Of a DNA stretch of 15,016 nucleotides, positions 13,602-15,016 are shown piece after piece; the stretch's first letter is position 1, and every line of letters begins with the position of its first letter. Under the pieces are notes generated by a model. That model ran no database searches. It was not told the origin of the DNA and saw only the letters and a program-made list of their open reading frames with translations. This stretch comes from an uncultured Bacteroidales bacterium (GTDB taxonomy: Bacteria; Bacteroidota; Bacteroidia; Bacteroidales; UBA3663). The position numbers were made by a program, and so were the translations under genes. The stretch is from contig CAJOOX010000204.1 in assembly GCA_905236195.1 (NCBI GenBank), positions 1-15,016 of the forward strand. The letters run 5' to 3'.

Positions 13602-15016
13602 ATGACAATCAAAGAATCCGTTCTCGATCCCGCTCTCTCCAAGATTCCCGAAGGCGAACTGGCAGAGAAATGGACCAACTATAAGGCACACCAGAAGTTG
13701 GTGAACCCCTCCAACAAACGTCGTCTTGACATCATCATCGTGGGCTCCGGTCTGGCCGGCGCCTCCGCTGCCGCCTCCCTCGGCGAGATGGGCTTCAAGG
13801 TGAAGTGTTTCTGCATCCAGGACTCTGCCCGCCGTGCCCACTCCATCGCAGCACAGGGTGGTATCAACGCTGCCAAGAACTATCAGAACGACGGCGACTC
13901 CATCTACCGTCTTTTCTACGACACCATCAAGGGCGGCGACTACCGTGCCCGTGAGGCCAACGTCTATCGTCTGGCCGAGGTGTCCAACAACATCATCGAC
14001 CAGTGTGTGGCTCAGGGTGTTCCCTTCGCCCGTGAGTACGGCGGCACGCTTGCCAACCGTTCCTTCGGCGGTGCTCAGGTGTCGCGCACCTTCTACGCCA
14101 AGGGTCAGACAGGCCAGCAGCTCCTGCTGGGTGCCTACTCGGCCCTGATGCGTCAGGTCAACAAGGGTACTGTCGAGATGTACACGCGTCACGAGATGCT
14201 CGACGTGGTTCTCGTGGCCGACAAGGACGGCGTAAAGCGTGCCCGCGGCATCATTGTCCGCAACATCGTGACCGGCGAGATTGAGCGTTACTCCGCCCAT
14301 ACCGTAGTCATCGGTACCGGCGGTTACGGCAACGCCTACTTCCTCTCCACCAACGCCATGAGCTGCAATGGTTCGGCCGCTCTCCAGTGCTACCACAAGG
14401 GAGCCTGGTTCGCCAACCCCTGCTACGCCCAGATCCATCCCACCTGTATCCCCGTCCACGGCGACATCCAGTCCAAGCTTACGCTCATGTCTGAGTCGCT
14501 GCGCAACGACGGCCGCATCTGGGTTCCCAAGAAACTGGAGGATGCACAGCGTCTCCAGCGCGGCGAGATCAAGGGCAATCAGATTCCCGAAGAAGACCGC
14601 GATTACTATCTGGAGCGTCGCTATCCCGCTTTCGGCAACCTCGTGCCCCGTGACGTGGCTTCGCGTGCCGCCAAGGAGCGTTGCGACAAGGGCTACGGTG
14701 TCAACTCCACCGGCAAGGCCGTCTTCCTCGACTTCTCCGAGGCCATCCAGCGTCTCGGCAAGCAGGCTGTGGCCGACCGCTACGGCAACCTCTTCCAGAT
14801 GTATCAGAAGATCACCGACGAGAACCCCTACGAGGTGCCCATGATGATCTATCCCGCTATCCACTACACGATGGGTGGTATCTGGGTTGACTACGAGCTG
14901 CAGACCTCTATCCCCGGCCTGTTCGCTATCGGTGAGTGCAACTTCTCTGACCACGGTGCTAACCGTCTGGGTGCTTCTGCTCTGATGCAGGGTCTGGCCG
15001 ATGGTTACTTCGTGCT
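13602..15016 (+). CDS. sdhA: Succinate dehydrogenase/fumarate reductase flavoprotein subunit (partial, runs off the right edge)
   Basis: The first 471 codons of the catalytic FAD subunit are present; the 3' end lies outside the window. Features in order: FAD-binding GSGLAGASAA (48-57), the covalent-FAD histidine H80 in RRAHSIAAQGGINAA, GTGGYGNAYF (238-247), the catalytic-arginine segment NLVPRDVASRA (R350), IHYTMGGIWVD (420-430), and GLFAIGECN with HGANRLGASAL (451-461). The N terminus, with ~42 residues before the Rossmann strand, is of the type-B form. It interconverts fumarate and succinate at the inner face of the membrane, handing electrons to SdhB and the SdhC cytochrome. Codon use differs from upstream genes: TCC outnumbers TCG for serine, and CGT is common for arginine, as expected for strong expression. 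An sdhB gene should follow directly. Confidence 0.96.
   Translation, partial: MTIKESVLDPALSKIPEGELAEKWTNYKAHQKLVNPSNKRRLDIIIVGSGLAGASAAASLGEMGFKVKCFCIQDSARRAHSIAAQGGINAAKNYQNDGDSIYRLFYDTIKGGDYRAREANVYRLAEVSNNIIDQCVAQGVPFAREYGGTLANRSFGGAQVSRTFYAKGQTGQQLLLGAYSALMRQVNKGTVEMYTRHEMLDVVLVADKDGVKRARGIIVRNIVTGEIERYSAHTVVIGTGGYGNAYFLSTNAMSCNGSAALQCYHKGAWFANPCYAQIHPTCIPVHGDIQSKLTLMSESLRNDGRIWVPKKLEDAQRLQRGEIKGNQIPEEDRDYYLERRYPAFGNLVPRDVASRAAKERCDKGYGVNSTGKAVFLDFSEAIQRLGKQAVADRYGNLFQMYQKITDENPYEVPMMIYPAIHYTMGGIWVDYELQTSIPGLFAIGECNFSDHGANRLGASALMQGLADGYFV

Noticed and set aside
13338..14954. 538-codon open frame on the minus strand across sdhC/sdhA
   Set aside because: It is composed mainly of Val, Gly, Asp and Leu in the pattern expected opposite a highly expressed gene. 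It has no recognisable domain.
1..15016. tRNA or rRNA genes, insertion sequences, phage or defence genes
   Set aside because: No transposase, integrase, defence-type protein, terminal inverted repeat or structural RNA signature was found. Genes are syntenic-looking housekeeping and peptide-use genes.

Overview
The window looks like a chromosomal segment from a member of the Bacteroidales, probably Prevotellaceae-like. The evidence is protein-level resemblance to Bacteroides/Prevotella families (a DPP IV with the VHRNEFGI signature, a long serine acetyltransferase, a type-B succinate dehydrogenase/fumarate reductase in C-A order). There are also three matches to the Bacteroidetes promoter form TTG-N20/21-TAnnTTTG, and almost no Shine-Dalgarno sequences. 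GC content is fairly high by eye, with GC-rich third positions. These cause many long shadow ORFs on the opposite strand.

Layout. 1-467: the possible 3' end of an upstream gene, running into a degenerate 36-40 nt repeat region, then a spacer with a clear promoter. 468-2069: exported S41 C-terminal-processing protease. 2216-3451: exported papain-fold (C1B, bleomycin hydrolase/PepC-like) peptidase, preceded by a 146-nt leader with two small inverted repeats. 3454-3480: a GTTTAGA tandem repeat. 3488-11807: a tightly packed run of cysE, a THUMP-domain rRNA methyltransferase, a DPP IV-like exopeptidase, purD, a multi-pass membrane protein and a sodium:solute symporter. Junctions of 5 nt, -8, -4, -1 and 30 nt suggest one transcription unit. 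11743-12741 (minus): dusB, whose 3' end overlaps the symporter by 65 bp. 12742-12905: a divergent promoter region. 12906 to the window end: sdhC and most of sdhA, with sdhB expected just outside.

How the genes work together. Three exported peptidases (endo-/C-terminal-processing S41, C1, and S9 dipeptidyl peptidase) sit close together with a symporter and a serine acetyltransferase. This fits peptide and amino-acid use, but the link is by proximity only. purD, the methyltransferase and dusB are housekeeping genes. sdhCA encodes the diheme cytochrome b and flavoprotein of the quinone-linked fumarate/succinate enzyme used in succinate-producing fermentation.

No new multi-gene system, mobile element, CRISPR array, tRNA or rRNA was seen. 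The points most worth a second look are small: the repeat region at the left edge, the heptamer repeat before cysE, the in-frame 36-bp repeat in the methyltransferase tail, a shortened N-terminal region in the DPP IV, a perfect 16-bp palindrome overlapping the sdhC promoter, and the 65-bp convergent overlap.
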